Source of the DNA: Arthrobacter pascens
Lineage (GTDB): Bacteria > Actinomycetota > Actinomycetes > Actinomycetales > Micrococcaceae
Length of the DNA: 64,000 bases
NCBI RefSeq assembly: GCF_017052465.1
Contig: NZ_JAFHKT010000151.1
Span: 434,001 to 498,000, forward strand
Direction of reading: 5' to 3'
Positions within the stretch are counted from its first letter, which is position 1, and each line of letters starts with the position of its first letter. The notes beneath the pieces are model-generated. The model searched no databases. It worked only from the letters and a program-made list of their open reading frames with translations, and was not told the origin of the DNA. Positions 1 through 7,479 of this stretch are shown piece after piece. The position numbers and the translations under genes are program-made.

Positions 1-85
1 AACGCCGCCGAAATCGCCGCAGGACCGCCCGCAGGCATTTCCGCCGGCAGGTACTTCGGGCTCTCCGGACGAATCTGACAAATAG
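1..85 (+). other. Possible 3' end of an upstream gene (unassigned)
   Basis: The left edge is open in two plus frames that end at 76-78 (TGA) and 83-85 (TAG). Both have the G/C-rich third positions of coding DNA, so a gene may end here. In many actinobacteria lysS precedes lsr2, but the few residues visible do not identify LysS. The frame cannot be chosen from this fragment. Confidence 0.2.
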
Positions 86-131
86 CGGCCGCCATTTCTT
101 CTCCGGCTACGCCAAGGAACCAATGCGTGTT

Positions 132-161
132 TTGACGCGTTGCCTTAATCGGGGAGATACT
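132..161 (+). promoter_or_regulatory. Candidate sigma-70 promoter of lsr2
   Basis: A TTGACG hexamer (132-137) is followed after 18 nt by GATACT (156-161), about 60 nt upstream of the lsr2 ATG. The match to the actinobacterial housekeeping consensus is fair. Its place just before a highly expressed nucleoid-protein gene supports the call, but it is a prediction by eye. Confidence 0.4.
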
Positions 162-220
162 TTAGGTGGAAACATCCTGCTTATCTGATCACACGTCCCT
201 TTCCAAAAGAGAGAATTTTG

Positions 221-547
221 ATGGCACAGAAAGTAAATATCGTCCTCGTTGACGATCTGGATGGGGGATCGGCGGACGAAACCGTCCGCTTTGGGCTCGA
301 TGGCGTCAGTTATGAAATTGACTTGTCATCGGCCAATGCTTCAGAACTGCGCTCGGCGCTGGAACGCTTTGTTTCCAGCGGACGCAAGACGTCCGGCGGC
401 CGCCCTGCCCGTACCAGGGCAACCGGCGGACGCAATCAGGACTCTGCGCAGATACGCCAATGGGCCAGGGATCACGGCTACACGGTTAATAGCCGCGGCC
501 GTATCCAGGCTGAAATCCAGGAAGCGTACCAAAAGGCAAATGCCTAG
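221..547 (+). CDS. lsr2: Lsr2 nucleoid-associated, H-NS-like xenogeneic silencer
   Basis: Small basic DNA-bridging protein of actinobacteria (108 aa), which coats AT-rich DNA and silences foreign genes. The N-terminal dimerisation part begins MAQKVNIVLVDDLDGG. A basic linker near residues 55-75 leads to the C-terminal domain, which carries an RGR AT-hook-like motif close to the end (SRGRIQAEIQEAY). The ATG at 221 is preferred over the adjacent TTG at 218 because an AAGAGAG ribosome-binding site lies 8 nt upstream. A strong terminator follows directly, so the gene is probably monocistronic. The lsr2-clpC order is conserved in mycobacteria and Arthrobacter. Confidence 0.97.
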   Translation: MAQKVNIVLVDDLDGGSADETVRFGLDGVSYEIDLSSANASELRSALERFVSSGRKTSGGRPARTRATGGRNQDSAQIRQWARDHGYTVNSRGRIQAEIQEAYQKANA

Positions 548-568
548 ATTGCTGTGGCTCTGAGCATA

Positions 569-610
569 AAAGGGCGGCGCCCCCGGTCTACACCGGGGGC
601 GCCGCCCTTT
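569..610 (+). terminator. Rho-independent terminator after lsr2
   Basis: A perfect 19-bp stem (arms 569-587 and 592-610) with a 4-nt CTAC loop. The arms begin AAAGGGCGGCGC and end GCCGCCCTTT, so the A-tract and T-tract make it potentially bidirectional. Confidence 0.93.
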
Positions 611-978
611 AATCATGCAATCTCGCCGCCGGAGCCTTATTCCGCGGCCCGTTTTGTGGGGACGGATTCTTCCGGCGCGAAAAAAAACTCCTAACCCCCA
701 CGAATCCCATTGACCCCTCGATTCTCCTGAGAAGCAGGAATCGCGGCGGGTGGTCAAAGTTTTCGGCGGAATGGCCCGGCATGAATCCCTCGCGCCGTAC
801 GTGCCATTGGTACGGAACCGGCAGTTTCAGCCTGCTTCCAGCGGGCAGGGGAGCTGCTTCCAGCAGGCAGGATGCGCAGCCGTTCACTCGGTGCGGTTTC
901 CCCTGTGGCGAACAAGCTCCCCAAGTCGCACCTTGCCCACGTAGCATCAAAGTACGTCGTAGCTAGGAGTGTGGCGAA
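611..978. other. clpC upstream region, no gene recognised
   Basis: This 368-bp stretch separates the lsr2 terminator from clpC and should hold the clpC promoter. It contains a perfect inverted repeat with arms CCGTAC/GTACGG and a 9-nt spacer (795-815), and an 11-nt direct repeat CTGCTTCCAGC at 832-842 and 854-864. Either could be a stress-regulator site. I could not match a ClgR or CtsR/HspR consensus by eye. The open frames here lack good start sites and look like chance. Confidence 0.4.
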
Positions 979-3471
979 ATGTTTGAGCGATTTACGGACC
1001 GTGCCCGTCGCGTAGTTGTGCTTGCCCAAGAAGAGGCACGCATGCTGAACCACAATTACATTGGTACCGAACACATCCTCTTGGGTCTGATCCACGAGGG
1101 TGAGGGCGTTGCCGCCAAAGCTCTTGAGTCCTTGAGCATTTCGCTCGACGGCGTCCGCGAGCAGGTGCAGGAGATCATTGGCCAGGGACAGCAGGCTCCC
1201 TCGGGCCACATCCCCTTCACCCCGCGTGCAAAGAAGGTGCTGGAGCTTTCGCTGCGCGAGGCCCTGCAGCTCGGCCACAACTACATCGGCACGGAGCACA
1301 TCCTGCTGGGACTCATCCGCGAGGGTGAGGGTGTTGCGGCCCAGGTGCTGGTAAAGCTCGGCGCCGACCTCAACCGCGTCCGCCAGCAGGTGATACAGCT
1401 GCTGTCCGGGTACCAGGGCAAAGAGGCCACCGGCGCCGGCGTTGGCCAGGGCCAGGCCGAGGGGACTCCCGCAGGCTCAGTGGTCCTGGACCAGTTCGGC
1501 CGGAACCTGACGCAGGCCGCCCGCGAGAACAAGCTGGACCCCGTCATCGGCCGCGAGCAGGAAATGGAACGCGTCATGCAGGTCCTTTCCCGCCGTACCA
1601 AGAACAACCCCGTGCTGATCGGTGAGCCCGGCGTCGGCAAGACGGCCGTCGTCGAAGGCCTCGCCCAGGCGATCGTCCGCGGCGATGTCCCCGAAACCAT
1701 CAAGGACAAGCAGCTGTACACGCTGGACCTCGGGTCCCTCGTGGCCGGCTCCCGCTACCGCGGTGACTTCGAAGAGCGCCTGAAGAAGGTCCTCAAGGAG
1801 ATCCGCACCCGCGGCGACATTATCCTCTTCATCGACGAGATCCACACCCTCGTGGGTGCCGGTGCCGCCGAAGGCGCCATCGATGCGGCCTCGATCCTGA
1901 AGCCCATGCTGGCCCGCGGCGAACTGCAGACCATCGGTGCCACCACCCTGGATGAGTACCGCAAGCACATTGAGAAGGATGCCGCGCTTGAGCGCCGCTT
2001 CCAGCCGATCCAGGTCAAGGAGCCGTCGGTTGCCCACGCGATCGAGATCCTCAAGGGCCTGCGTGACCGCTACGAGGCGCACCACCGCGTCACCATCACC
2101 GACGGCGCCCTCGCCTCGGCAGCGAACCTCTCCGAGCGCTACATTTCGGACCGCTTCCTGCCGGACAAGGCGATCGACCTCATCGATGAAGCCGGAGCCC
2201 GCCTCCGCATCCGCCGCATGACCGCTCCGCCGGAGCTCAAGGAAATGGACGAGCGGATCTCCGAGCTGAAGATGGAGAAGGAGTCCGCGATTGACGCGCA
2301 GGACTTCGAAGGCGCAGCCGCGCTGCGTGACAAGGAGCAGAAGCTCATCACGGAGCGCTCGGAGAAGGAACGCCACTGGAAGACCGGCGGGATGGATGAC
2401 ATCTCCGAAGTTGACGAGGACCTGATTGCTGAAGTCCTCGCGAACTCCACGGGCATCCCGGTGTTCAAGCTGACCGAGGAAGAGTCCTCACGTCTGCTGA
2501 AGATGGAAGACGAGCTGCACAAGCGGGTTGTCGGCCAGGACGAGGCCATCAAGGCGCTGTCCCAGGCCATCCGCCGCACCCGTGCGGGGCTGAAGGACCC
2601 GAAGCGCCCCGGCGGTTCGTTCATCTTCGCCGGCCCCACCGGCGTCGGCAAGACCGAGCTCGCCAAGGCCCTGGCCGAATTCCTGTTCGGTGAAGAGGAC
2701 GCCCTCATCACGCTGGACATGTCCGAATACTCCGAGAAGCACACGGTATCGCGGCTCTTTGGCGCCCCTCCGGGCTATGTCGGCTACGAAGAAGGCGGGC
2801 AGCTGACCGAGAAGGTGCGCCGCCGTCCGTTCTCCGTGGTCCTGTTCGACGAAGTGGAGAAGGCCCACGCGGACCTCTTCAACTCGCTGCTGCAGATCCT
2901 GGAAGATGGCCGCCTGACCGACTCCCAGGGCCGCGTGGTGGACTTCAAGAACACCGTGATCATCATGACCACCAACCTGGGTACCCGGGACATCTCCAAG
3001 AGCGTCGCCACCGGCTTCCAGTCCGGCACGGACACCCAGACCGGCTACAACCGGATGCGTGCCCGGGTCACGGAGGAGCTCAAGCAGCACTTCCGCCCCG
3101 AGTTCCTGAACCGTGTTGACGACGTCGTGGTGTTCCCGCAGCTGACGCAGGACGAGATCATCGAGATCGTGGACCTGTTCGTGGGCCGCCTCGAGAAGCG
3201 CCTCAAGGACAAGGACATGGGTATCGAGCTGACCAAGGCGGCCAAGGTGCTCCTGGCCACCCGCGGCTACGATCCTGCCATGGGTGCACGGCCGCTCCGC
3301 CGCACCATCCAGCGCGAGATCGAGGACCAGCTCTCCGAGAAGATCCTCTTCGGCGAGATCCACGCGGGCGACATCGTGGTGGTGGATGTGGACGGCGAAG
3401 GAGACGACGCCAAGTTCACCTTCGCCGGCAACGCCAAGCCCCGCATCCCGGAGATCGCTCCGAGCGCATAG
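979..3471 (+). CDS. clpC: ATP-dependent Clp protease ATP-binding subunit ClpC
   Basis: AAA+ unfoldase (830 aa) that feeds substrates to the ClpP1P2 peptidase in the cytoplasm. In order: two Clp-N repeats (about 1-145); first AAA module with Walker A GEPGVGKT at 215-222 and Walker B ILFIDE at 282-287; a UVR-type coiled middle region near 420-460; second AAA module with Walker A GPTGVGKT at 552-559 and Walker B LFDEVEKAH; and the C-terminal D2-small domain. The length matches mycobacterial ClpC1. The ATG has an AGGAG ribosome-binding site 9 nt upstream (965-969). No frameshift is seen. Confidence 0.98.
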   Translation: MFERFTDRARRVVVLAQEEARMLNHNYIGTEHILLGLIHEGEGVAAKALESLSISLDGVREQVQEIIGQGQQAPSGHIPFTPRAKKVLELSLREALQLGHNYIGTEHILLGLIREGEGVAAQVLVKLGADLNRVRQQVIQLLSGYQGKEATGAGVGQGQAEGTPAGSVVLDQFGRNLTQAARENKLDPVIGREQEMERVMQVLSRRTKNNPVLIGEPGVGKTAVVEGLAQAIVRGDVPETIKDKQLYTLDLGSLVAGSRYRGDFEERLKKVLKEIRTRGDIILFIDEIHTLVGAGAAEGAIDAASILKPMLARGELQTIGATTLDEYRKHIEKDAALERRFQPIQVKEPSVAHAIEILKGLRDRYEAHHRVTITDGALASAANLSERYISDRFLPDKAIDLIDEAGARLRIRRMTAPPELKEMDERISELKMEKESAIDAQDFEGAAALRDKEQKLITERSEKERHWKTGGMDDISEVDEDLIAEVLANSTGIPVFKLTEEESSRLLKMEDELHKRVVGQDEAIKALSQAIRRTRAGLKDPKRPGGSFIFAGPTGVGKTELAKALAEFLFGEEDALITLDMSEYSEKHTVSRLFGAPPGYVGYEEGGQLTEKVRRRPFSVVLFDEVEKAHADLFNSLLQILEDGRLTDSQGRVVDFKNTVIIMTTNLGTRDISKSVATGFQSGTDTQTGYNRMRARVTEELKQHFRPEFLNRVDDVVVFPQLTQDEIIEIVDLFVGRLEKRLKDKDMGIELTKAAKVLLATRGYDPAMGARPLRRTIQREIEDQLSEKILFGEIHAGDIVVVDVDGEGDDAKFTFAGNAKPRIPEIAPSA

Positions 3472-3506
3472 CGGCAGCAATCCGACAGCCGCACTCCAGC
3501 GCCAAC

Positions 3507-3546
3507 GAAGCCCCGCCTGCACCCGCAAGGGAGCCGGCGGGGCTTC
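3507..3546 (+). terminator. Candidate terminator after clpC
   Basis: A perfect 11-bp stem, GAAGCCCCGCC (3507-3517) with GGCGGGGCTTC (3536-3546), around an 18-nt loop. It lies 35 nt past the clpC stop. There is no strong T-run, as is common in high-GC actinobacteria. Confidence 0.55.
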
Positions 3547-3603
3547 TGCGTGTCCCGGTTCCCTGATGGTGCTTGCCGCGGGTCCCGGAGCCGCCGCCGT
3601 AAG

Positions 3604-4122
3604 ATGGGGGCTGTGACTGACTCCTTCACCATCCGCCCCGCCCGCACCAGTGATGTGGCCGCCATCAAGAGACTTGTGGCGCCGCTCGCCGAGGAGCGGA
3701 TCCTCATGGCCAAGGAGACGGTGGCGTACTACGAAAGCCTCCAGGAATTCCGCATTGCAGAGTCGGACGACGGCGAGGTGATTGGCTGCGGCGCCCTTCA
3801 CGTCATGTGGGAGGACCTGGCGGAGGTCCGCACGCTTGCGGCCTCCAACGCCTGGCGCGGCAGGGGGGTGGGCCATGCCCTGGTGGAAAGCCTCCTGGCG
3901 GAAGCCGCGGCCCTCGGCGTCTCGCGTGTGTTCTGCCTGACGTTCGAAGTGGACTTCTTCAAGCGGCACGGCTTCGAGGTGATGGCCGATCAGTCGGCGC
4001 TGGATCCGCAGGTGTACTCGGAACTGCTGCGCTCCCATGACGAGGGCGTGGCGGAGTTCCTGGACCTCGCGCGGGTGAAGCCGAACACCCTCGGCAACAC
4101 CCGGATGATCAAGGCCCTTTAG
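3604..4122 (+). CDS. argA: Short-form amino-acid (L-glutamate) N-acetyltransferase
   Basis: Single-domain GNAT acetyltransferase (about 172 aa), predicted to acetylate L-glutamate in the first step of arginine synthesis. It resembles the short actinobacterial ArgA type (M. tuberculosis Rv2747) from end to end: N-terminal IRPARTSDV..IK, the central GCGALHV.W.DL.E.RT block, an R-G-x-G-V-G-like acetyl-CoA loop (RGRGVGHAL), LTFE..FF.RHGF, and the closing GVAEFLDL..VKPNTLGN. The ATG at 3604 is preferred. A GTG at 3613 is also possible, and the open frame extends further upstream without homology. It ends 4 nt before the convergent mntR gene. Confidence 0.85.
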   Translation: MGAVTDSFTIRPARTSDVAAIKRLVAPLAEERILMAKETVAYYESLQEFRIAESDDGEVIGCGALHVMWEDLAEVRTLAASNAWRGRGVGHALVESLLAEAAALGVSRVFCLTFEVDFFKRHGFEVMADQSALDPQVYSELLRSHDEGVAEFLDLARVKPNTLGNTRMIKAL

Positions 4123-4126
4123 CGGT

Positions 4127-4801
4127 TCAGTTCCCGACCACCCAGATGGCTTCGGCGGCCGAGGACCCGAGGTCGATGTCCACTTCGCGGCCATCCAGAT
4201 GGATTGTGGTGATGTCGGCGTAGGGACGGTGTGCCCGGACCGTGAGCTGGGTGTCCGGGGCTAGTCCGAGTTCGGCAAAGTAGCGCAGCATGTCCGGATC
4301 GGCGTCGGAAATCCTGGTGATCGTGACCGGCCGGTCCGGGTCGGCCGCGGCAAGGCGGACACCCTCTGGAGGGTTGGGGAGACCTCCCGGGGAAGGTATG
4401 GGGTCCCCGTGGGGATCGCGCGTCGGGTGTTCGAGCAATTCATCGATGCGCCGGATCATGGTGGCAGACACGGCGTGTTCGAGAACTTCGGCCTCCTCGT
4501 GCACCTCGTCCCAGCCGTATCCCAGGATCTGGACCAGGAATGTCTCCAGGAGGCGGTGCCGGCGCACCATCTCGACCGCGTGTTCCCTTCCCGCGTCGGT
4601 CAGTTCGATGCTGCCGTACGGGGCATGGGTGACCAGCCCCTGTTTGGCGAGCCGCCTGATCCCGTCCGATACGGTCGATGGCTTCACTCCCATGCGCTCA
4701 GCCATCGCACCGACGGTAATGGGCGATTCAGACCACTCCGTGGCCGACCAGATCATCTTCAAGTAGTCCTGGGCAGGGGCGGTCAGATCGGAGACTGTCA
4801 T
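4127..4801 (-). CDS. mntR: DtxR/MntR-family metal-dependent regulator with manganese-type ligands
   Basis: 224-aa metalloregulator: winged helix (about 1-62), dimerisation and metal-binding helices (65-130) and a C-terminal FeoA/SH3-like domain (about 150-224). Aligned to DtxR, the primary-site Met10 is Asp12 here and Cys102 is Glu105, followed by Glu108 and His109; His82, Glu86 and His101 fill the ancillary positions. Asp and Glu at those two places are the hallmark of Mn-sensing MntR rather than Fe-sensing DtxR/IdeR. The C-terminal domain is, however, of the longer DtxR kind. The gene is divergent from the oxidase-ZIP pair, with a palindrome in the 70-bp gap, so it probably controls that pair and itself. 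Confidence 0.85.
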   Translation of the reverse strand: MTVSDLTAPAQDYLKMIWSATEWSESPITVGAMAERMGVKPSTVSDGIRRLAKQGLVTHAPYGSIELTDAGREHAVEMVRRHRLLETFLVQILGYGWDEVHEEAEVLEHAVSATMIRRIDELLEHPTRDPHGDPIPSPGGLPNPPEGVRLAAADPDRPVTITRISDADPDMLRYFAELGLAPDTQLTVRAHRPYADITTIHLDGREVDIDLGSSAAEAIWVVGN

Positions 4802-4829
4802 GCTTCGATGTTACCAACAAAACCTGAAT

Positions 4830-4845
4830 GTTAGACTGACCTAAC
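4830..4845. promoter_or_regulatory. Candidate MntR operator
   Basis: Perfect inverted repeat GTTAG-ACTGAC-CTAAC, in the gap between the divergent mntR start (4801) and the oxidase start (4872). The half-sites match the TTAG/CTAA core of DtxR-family boxes. The position would let one dimer pair control both promoters. Confidence 0.6.
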
Positions 4846-4871
4846 GGGAGTGTTTGATCATTGGAGATCTG

Positions 4872-5939
4872 ATGGACGGGTTGCCGAAACCAGTCGTGGA
4901 GGTGCTGCCGAGCCGGCGCAGCATGCTCTCCGGGGCGGCCTCATTCGCCGCAGTTCCGGCACTTCTCGGCTGGACACCACAGGAAGCAAAGGACGCTCAC
5001 GGGAGCGGCCCGCATCACGGGGCGGGGGGTCAGGCGCCGGCCAGCCATGCCGGACATGCGGGCTTCGCCGGCGGTTCCGTTCCGCCGGAGCGGGCGGGCA
5101 TTGACCCGACCGCCATCCTGCACGACTTCGACCGCGGCAGGACCAGCACATTGCCTGACGGCCGGACGCTGCGGGAGTGGGACCTCGTCGCGGTGGACAG
5201 GGAGTTCGAGATCGCCCCGGGAGTGACGTTCCCGGGCTGGAGCTACAACGGCAGGATCCCCGGACCGACCCTCTGGGCCCGGGAGGGAGATGCGCTGCGG
5301 ATCCACTTCGCCAACGCGGGAGCGCACCCCCACACGATCCACTTCCACGGCATCCACCGGGCAACCATGGACGGAACCCCGGGAATCGGCGCCGGATCCA
5401 TCGCCCCGGGGCAGAGCTTCAGCTACGAGTTCGATGCCACCCCGTTCGGCACCCACCTGTACCACTGCCACCAGTCACCGCTGGCCCCGCACATCGCCAA
5501 GGGCCTGTACGGCGGCTTCATCATCGAACCCAGGAAGGGCCGGCCCAAGGCCGACAACGAAATGGTCATGGTGATGAACGGCTACAACACCGACGGCGGG
5601 GACGACAACGAGTTCTACTCCGTCAACGGCCTGCCCTTCCATTTCATGGACTACCCCGTCCACGTCAGGCAGAACGAGCTGGTGCGGATCCACCTGATCA
5701 ACGTTTTGGAATACGACCCCATCAACTCCTTCCACATCCACGGGAACTTCTTCCACTACTACCCGACCGGAACGATGCTGACGCCCAGCGAATACACGGA
5801 CACCATCTCCCAGGTGCAGGGCCAGCGAGGCATTCTGGAGTTGCGCTTCCCGTACCCGGGCAAGTACATGTTCCACGCCCACAAGACAGAATTCGCCGAA
5901 CTGGGCTGGATGGGCTTCTTCGAAGTGACCGCATCATGA
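4872..5939 (+). CDS. Tat-exported two-domain multicopper oxidase
   Basis: 355-aa secreted cupredoxin oxidase. It has a Tat signal (SRRSMLSGAA, then an alanine-rich hydrophobic stretch), a His-rich linker, and two cupredoxin domains. Domain 1 carries HPHTIHFHG and the type-1 copper segment HLYHCHQ..L..H....L. Domain 2 carries FHIHGNFFHYYP and MFHAHKTEF, in which the usual HCH cysteine is Ala. Having the type-1 site in domain 1 fits a type-B two-domain oxidase, and Leu replaces the axial Met. ATG 4872 (GGAG 5 nt upstream) is chosen over TTG 4854. The stop overlaps the ZIP start by 4 nt, so the two are translationally coupled. Possible roles are metal (Mn or Fe) oxidation or copper detoxification. 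Confidence 0.85.
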   Translation: MDGLPKPVVEVLPSRRSMLSGAASFAAVPALLGWTPQEAKDAHGSGPHHGAGGQAPASHAGHAGFAGGSVPPERAGIDPTAILHDFDRGRTSTLPDGRTLREWDLVAVDREFEIAPGVTFPGWSYNGRIPGPTLWAREGDALRIHFANAGAHPHTIHFHGIHRATMDGTPGIGAGSIAPGQSFSYEFDATPFGTHLYHCHQSPLAPHIAKGLYGGFIIEPRKGRPKADNEMVMVMNGYNTDGGDDNEFYSVNGLPFHFMDYPVHVRQNELVRIHLINVLEYDPINSFHIHGNFFHYYPTGTMLTPSEYTDTISQVQGQRGILELRFPYPGKYMFHAHKTEFAELGWMGFFEVTAS

Positions 5940-7171
5940 CCCGAACAGACATCCCGACGGCGGCGGGAGCGGCAGAGGGCGCGGCGCCGCGGCGGCCGAA
6001 GCCGCGCTGGCTGCTCGGGCTCGGGCCGCTGGTGCTGATCGCCGTCCTGCTGGGCCTGTTTTCCCTCCTGAACGGACCGGGACTGTCGCGCCTCGGCGAG
6101 GGTGTGCCGCCCAAGGAAGACGTGGCGGTCGAAGACATCCGGCTGACCCCGGGCCAGATCGTCCTCACCGTCCGCAACCAGGGACCCGACCCTGTCAGCA
6201 TCGCCCAGGTCAACGTTTCGGACTACTACGCAGCCTTCACCCAGACGGATGACGTGCTCGATCCGATGGAGGCCAGCACCATCACCGTCAGCTACCAGTG
6301 GATCGACGGGGACCCCTATGACATTGCCCTGGTCACCTCGGTCGGCGGAAAAATCAGTTCCTCCATCGACGCCGCGGCGCCCAGCCCGGAGCGGAGCAGC
6401 TCCTTCTTCGGACTCATGGCCCTGCTGGGCATCTACGTGGGCGTCATCCCGGTGGCCATGGGAATGCTCTGGATGCCGTTCGTGGGACGCTCCTCGGCGG
6501 GCTGGATCCGCGCACTGCTCGGTTTCACCGTCGGCCTGCTGGCCTTCCTGACCTTCGACGCAACACTCGAGGCGTTCGAACTCGTCGCCGGCAACAGCTC
6601 CTTCGGCGGCCCGCTCGTCGTCATCCTGGGAGCCCTCATCTCCTACCTGGTGCTTGAAGCCACCGACGCATGGATGCGCCGCCGCCAGGACCCCGCCGAT
6701 GTCCGCCAAAAGACTGCCCTGTCTCCGGGACGGCTGGCGCTGCTGATCGCGATCGGCATCGGCCTGCACAACCTCGGAGAGGGGCTGGCCATCGGCTCGG
6801 CCTACGCCGTCGGATCGCTCGCACTCGGCGCGTCGCTGATCGTCGGTTTTGCCATCCACAACACCACTGAGGGCCTGGCCATCGTCACGCCCCTGGCCCA
6901 CGAGCGGCCGGGCCTGGGCCGCCTGGTGGTCCTCGGCCTCATCGCCGGGGCGCCGGCCGTGCTCGGAACCCTGATCGGCGCCACCGTCTACCAGCCCACC
7001 CTCGCCGCGTTCCTCCTCGGCCTGGGCGCCGGAGCCGTCGGCCAGGTCGCCGTCAAACTCCTGCCCATGCTCAAGGACGGCACGGGCCGCACCCTCACGC
7101 CGCTCACGGCCACAGGCATCATCCTCGGCATCGCCGTGATGTTCGCCACCGGACTGCTCGTCCAGGCCTAG
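5936..7171 (+). CDS. ZIP-family divalent metal transporter with an extracytoplasmic N-terminal domain
   Basis: 411-aa membrane protein. After a short proline-rich cytoplasmic head come one membrane span (about 23-45), a roughly 100-residue beta-rich region outside the membrane (VEDIRL..GQIVLTVRNQG..), and then a ZIP core of about eight spans. The metal-site motifs of ZIP helices 4 and 5 are present as HNLGEGLAIG and HNTTEGLAIV. ZIP proteins import Zn, Fe or Mn. The added outer domain is not part of a minimal ZIP and may meet the cotranscribed oxidase. ATG overlaps the oxidase stop (ATGA). Confidence 0.85.
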   Translation: MTRTDIPTAAGAAEGAAPRRPKPRWLLGLGPLVLIAVLLGLFSLLNGPGLSRLGEGVPPKEDVAVEDIRLTPGQIVLTVRNQGPDPVSIAQVNVSDYYAAFTQTDDVLDPMEASTITVSYQWIDGDPYDIALVTSVGGKISSSIDAAAPSPERSSSFFGLMALLGIYVGVIPVAMGMLWMPFVGRSSAGWIRALLGFTVGLLAFLTFDATLEAFELVAGNSSFGGPLVVILGALISYLVLEATDAWMRRRQDPADVRQKTALSPGRLALLIAIGIGLHNLGEGLAIGSAYAVGSLALGASLIVGFAIHNTTEGLAIVTPLAHERPGLGRLVVLGLIAGAPAVLGTLIGATVYQPTLAAFLLGLGAGAVGQVAVKLLPMLKDGTGRTLTPLTATGIILGIAVMFATGLLVQA

Positions 7172-7297
7172 CCGGGAGCCGATCCGGCAACCGAGGGCCC
7201 GACCCTGGGCGGCGCAGCCGCGGCACCAGATCCAGCATCTTTGTGAGTCAACGGACGCCTTCCCTTTTGTACATTTGCTGGATAAACTGTCCGGGAT

Positions 7298-7331
7298 CGG
7301 AAGGGACAGTTATTGGGGGCTGTCCCTTCCG
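7298..7331. promoter_or_regulatory. Hairpin in the 308-bp gap before dhaK
   Basis: Perfect 12-bp inverted repeat with arms CGGAAGGGACAG and CTGTCCCTTCCG around a 10-nt loop, 149 nt upstream of the dhaK start. It could end transcription from the ZIP gene or regulate dhaKLM. The rest of the gap (7172-7479) shows no convincing gene. Confidence 0.4.
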
Positions 7332-7479
7332 CTGTTCCCGGCGCTGTCCCAGCCGTGTCCCTCCGGTTCATCGGCCGCCTGCAGCCGGAACTACCGCCGG
7401 GCGGGTGCCGGTAGTAGGGTCAAAGCACATCCTGACGGATGTCCAAGTCGAAGCACCGAGAGCCCCCAGGAGCCCGGCC

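Noticed and set aside
611..978. ClgR-type operator before clpC
   Set aside because: No CGC-N5-GCG-like site with good flanks could be found; only unrelated small repeats are present.
2488..4194. A 568-residue minus-strand open frame across clpC and argA
   Set aside because: It is antisense to two clear genes, has low-complexity His/Val/Leu-rich composition and no family likeness; a typical high-GC shadow frame.
5177..5935. Apparent fusion of a long N-terminal region with the ZIP transporter
   Set aside because: It is the +2 frame of the oxidase gene; the ZIP protein starts cleanly at 5936 with an ATGA overlap.
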